Below, piece by piece: positions 61,501 to 64,000 of a stretch of 64,000 nucleotides of DNA (the stretch's first letter is position 1; each line of letters starts with the position of its first letter). Location: contig NC_133232.1 of assembly GCF_040436345.1 (NCBI RefSeq), positions 28,707,315 to 28,771,314 of the forward strand, in the 5' to 3' direction. The position numbers and the translations under genes were made by a program. The DNA comes from Pagrus major (taxonomy: Eukaryota; Chordata; Actinopteri; Spariformes; Sparidae). The notes under the pieces were generated by a model. That model made no database searches and was not told the DNA's origin. It saw only the letters and a list, made by a program, of their open reading frames with translations.

Positions 61501-61842
61501 GTCAGCTGCTGAAGCCAGATGAAGAGAGCACCTCCACTCAACGTTACATCGACTCCCGCACCGTTCAGCCGAAGGCGAAGGGAGCCTGGATCTCCGTGGA
61601 GGTCACCGAAACCATTAAGGACTGGGTGTCAGATCCAGGTCAGCGTCAGCACCAGATGAGCCATTAACAGTGATTCTGAACTTCATCTTCATCAGCTGAT
61701 GTCTTTCTCTGTCTCCTCTTCCACTGATCAGAGAATAACCTCGGCCTGAAGCTGGGCGTCCACTGTCCCTGCTGCACCTTCGTCCCATCCACCAACAACA
61801 TTGTTCCCAACAAGAGTGAGGAGCTGGAGGCGCTTTTTGCAG
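58591..61842 (+). CDS. TGF-beta proprotein, TGFB2-like, 5' part (exons 1-4)
   Basis: Secreted, latent dimeric cytokine acting through TGF-beta type I/II receptors. Exons: 58591-58951, 60838-61001, 61506-61638, 61732-61842, ending in phase 1; about 256 residues of a roughly 410-residue precursor. The mature cystine-knot domain is outside the window. A signal peptide ([20 protein letters not shown]) precedes the latency-associated peptide. INTC provides the N-terminal cysteine that in the family binds [18 protein letters not shown] is the straitjacket helix, and YNSTREL carries an N-glycosylation site. [18 protein letters not shown] and PNKSEELEA are TGFB2-type signatures. No RGD integrin motif is seen, as in TGFB2. 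The position beside atg2a/trmt112 suggests a separate fish paralogue rather than tgfb2 itself (fish genes named TGF-beta6 or tgfb2-like exist, from memory), so I leave the symbol empty. Confidence 0.93.
59149..59227 (-). mobile_element. Internally deleted MITE copy 3 in the TGF-beta first intron
   Basis: A 79-bp, reverse-orientation copy of the 21700-21894 family keeping both ends (CACTACTCT..GAGTTGTG) and the block ACAATCAAGTGAAACACTAA, with TA on the left flank. Confidence 0.75.
59330..59460 (-). repeat. AAGTACA-family fragment in the TGF-beta first intron
   Basis: GTAGTGGAGTAAAAAGTACA and ACATTTGCCTCCAAAGTCGT match the hAT-like family in reverse. A forward fragment lies at about 59061-59115. 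Confidence 0.55.
59714..60046 (-). mobile_element. Inverted-repeat element, copy B
   Basis: Opposite orientation to copy A. The shared core is TTATAATTTCACAAAATATT, then ATGTCCTGACAGACATGAAA. The ends (TTGCAACAGGTAT, ATACCTTG..CACTGCAACC) are diverged. Confidence 0.6.
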
Positions 61843-61925
61843 GTTTGTCACAGTTTTCAATGCGCACGCTGATCAACCACAACGTTAAAACCACTGACAG
61901 GTCAAGTGAAAACCTGTGATCATCT

Positions 61926-62210
61926 CATTATAATGGAATGATCTGCTGAGAAACCTTGATGGCAACAGCGGTGCCCCTCCAGCAGGACAATGAGCCGCGT
62001 CACGCCACAAAAAAACGCTCAGGAACGGCTCGAGGAACGTGACAAAGAGCTCAAGGCGTCCCAATCCGATTGAGTAATCCGATTGTGGTGCCAGACACCA
62101 GAGGACACCGCCAGAGGTCCTGTGTTCATGGCTTGATGGGTCAGAGCAAAATCTGATCCACGGTCAGCCCTCTAGGATCGAACTCGATGGTACGTGTCAG
62201 GAGGCGTCCA
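61926..62210. repeat. Dispersed repeat in TGF-beta intron 4
   Basis: CAGCAGGACAATGAGCCGCG and GGAACGTGACAAAGAGCTCA are motifs I recall from a common fish transposon-derived repeat. Frames are broken. Confidence 0.45.
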
Positions 62211-62483
62211 CATGAATCCCAGCAACCAAAGTTTCCCAGCAGGACATTGTGTTGCAACAAGATGATTCACTTAAGCTGTCAGTGGTTTTTCATGGTTGAT
62301 TGGGATATCATGATAGCCAAGTCTTGTGCTTGTATATGCACGTGCAGAGTTAACTTAACTAAATCTTAAGATGTATTCATGATTTGACTCAAGGGAAACT
62401 TTTCACACCTCTTAAAGAAAAATGCTGAGTTTAACCTCCTGTTCCAGACAAGCTGCTTCATGTCAAAGATATGGTTTATAGTT

Positions 62484-62935
62484 GTTTCCACCCGGGAACC
62501 TTTAGTCCCAGGAACTGCTTTTCAAAGGACTGAGTGGTCCTTTTGAAACCGTTGTTATCTGTGTTTCCACTAACGAAGATCAGGCTAATTTTACACATTG
62601 TGGACAGTATTTATCCCTGGACTTCATCGTCAGTACATATCTAGTTTCTTCTGTAAGTCCATGTTGATGTCTCAAAGCACAATGAACAGAAAAACAAGCT
62701 GGATTGCAGCTGCAGATTTTAGAAAATAGAGAAATAAAATGCTGTAAGCACTCGAGCCTGTGAGCCCCACGCCCAAAGTTCCTATACCTGTGGTTCCACG
62801 CCTTGATCACGGACTTTTGGGGGTGTAAAATAAAGTCCTCAGAACTTGATTTAGACCCCGGTCCCTGTGCAGGAAATGTGTTGAGTTCCCTGTGGAAGTT
62901 CTTGTGGTGGAAATACGGCTATTGAGACATTCAGG
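62484..62935. repeat. Possible inverted-end element in TGF-beta intron 4
   Basis: TTTCCACCCGGGAACCTTTA near the left and GGAAGTTCTTGTGGTGGAAA near the right are imperfect inverted ends. Confidence 0.4.
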
Positions 62936-64000
62936 GAAAGACCGCAATATTTGTTTCAGCCTGAAAGTGTTGATTTCAGACTTTCAGACTGCTGCACATT
63001 TCTGTAGATGTTGGTTGTTTGTGGTCAGCATGCAGCATTAGTTTAATTGTTTACATGTGAAAATTAGCTGTTGAGCTCACGTTTAAACAAATAAACATAA
63101 CAGCCAGCGTACCAAAGGTCTGATGAACCAAAGACGTGAAGTTCGCCTCAGTTTTATCTCGATGGCCACAGGGATGATAAATTTGACAGGTGTGCTGTAA
63201 ATGTCTGTGTAAGGGCATTAAAAGCACTTGTGGGAGATTTATCAGTGCAGGAATAATCCTGCAGGTCACAAAATGTGTGGAGACTCGACTGTGAGGCGCC
63301 TCCAACGTGATTAATGAATTGCTTACTCACTATCCCGCAGGAATAATGGAGAATCTGTTCGTTCACACTGTGAAACTATTGAACGTCAGACTGTCTGCGT
63401 TGCTTCATTTAGGCCCTAAATTACGGCACTTTCCTCAGGATTTACGCTCGACTCAGCCAAGTCAGTTTTTTTACCGCTTGGAAAAAACTTTTGATACTGA
63501 TGTAAGACAAGCGGGGGCTTGTTTTGAGCTCTTGTGCTTCTATAGGCCCATAAATTCAGAAAAACACGGAAACAGATACAGACAGTCAAGTCCTTGTTGA
63601 ATTGGTTGTTTAAATTTCCGATTATTGACTTTCTGCAGCAGACATAATCTTTAAAGACAGAATTGCGAAGCATCTAAGAGTGTGTTTTTTTCCCCCACCC
63701 CTACTCTGAATGAAACAGCACATTTTTCTGGCATTCAAACTGTGCGAATTCAAAGGCATAAACTTAGAAGTCCCCCAGCCTTCACCGCTTTAGAACAAAG
63801 CAATGTTTACTCCTCGTCACAGGCTGTGAGTGATGTTTCCCCTCTCAGATTGTTTCATTTGAAAAGATTTACAAGCCTGAAGAGGGAAAACTTTCCAGTA
63901 TTTCACCATAAAAAAGCTTAGAAAAGGAAAAACAAAAGAGAAATGTCTGAAAACATAAACATAATTTGGTTGGCAGAGTAAGTTTTCTTCTGTGTGACCC
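62936..64000. other. Remainder of TGF-beta intron 4, nothing recognised
   Basis: No exon with TGF-beta content is seen before the window ends. The next exon, which should carry the furin site and then the mature domain, lies downstream. Confidence 0.6.

Noticed and set aside
1-64000. tRNA, rRNA, snoRNA or miRNA genes
   Set aside because: By eye I found no convincing tRNA boxes, or box C/D or H/ACA arrangements. A covariance-model scan would be decisive.

Overview
The window is vertebrate nuclear DNA, almost certainly from a ray-finned (teleost) fish. It has spliced genes with GT-AG introns, animal-type proteins, AATAAA polyadenylation signals, and many small interspersed DNA transposons and dinucleotide repeats of the kind common in fish genomes. 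I could not search databases, so the species is unknown; a percomorph teleost is my guess.

Five protein genes lie head-to-tail on the + strand. (1) 1.2-6.6 kb: an inositol 1,4,5-trisphosphate 3-kinase with a long charged N-terminal region. (2) 10.6-20.4 kb: nxf1, the bulk mRNA export receptor. (3) 22.5-46.8 kb: atg2a, the autophagy lipid-transfer protein, with 42 coding exons. (4) 49.6-54.1 kb: trmt112, the small activating subunit of several methyltransferases. (5) 58.6 kb to the end: the first four coding exons of a TGF-beta proprotein most like TGFB2. Its mature growth-factor part lies beyond the window. I built the exon models by hand by matching splice sites, reading phase and the known family sequences; nearly every exon junction is phase-consistent.

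Intergenic DNA and long introns hold transposon remnants: a piggyBac-type element with TTAA ends, a small TA-flanked MITE family in three copies, hAT-like fragments, a 645-bp element carrying a 30-bp minisatellite, an LTR-like segment between long direct repeats, a fold-back repeat and several short MITEs.

The genes do not form one pathway. Their grouping looks ancestral: NXF1, ATG2A and TRMT112 all lie on human 11q12-q13, while ITPK and TGFB genes sit near each other in the related human blocks 1q41-42 and 19q13. The ITPK and TGFB genes here may be the fourth members of those sets, lost in mammals.

The most striking regulatory signal is in the largest nxf1 intron, equivalent to human intron 10. 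It contains a recognisable constitutive transport element (CTE) core, the RNA structure that NXF1 itself binds to export its own intron-retaining mRNA.
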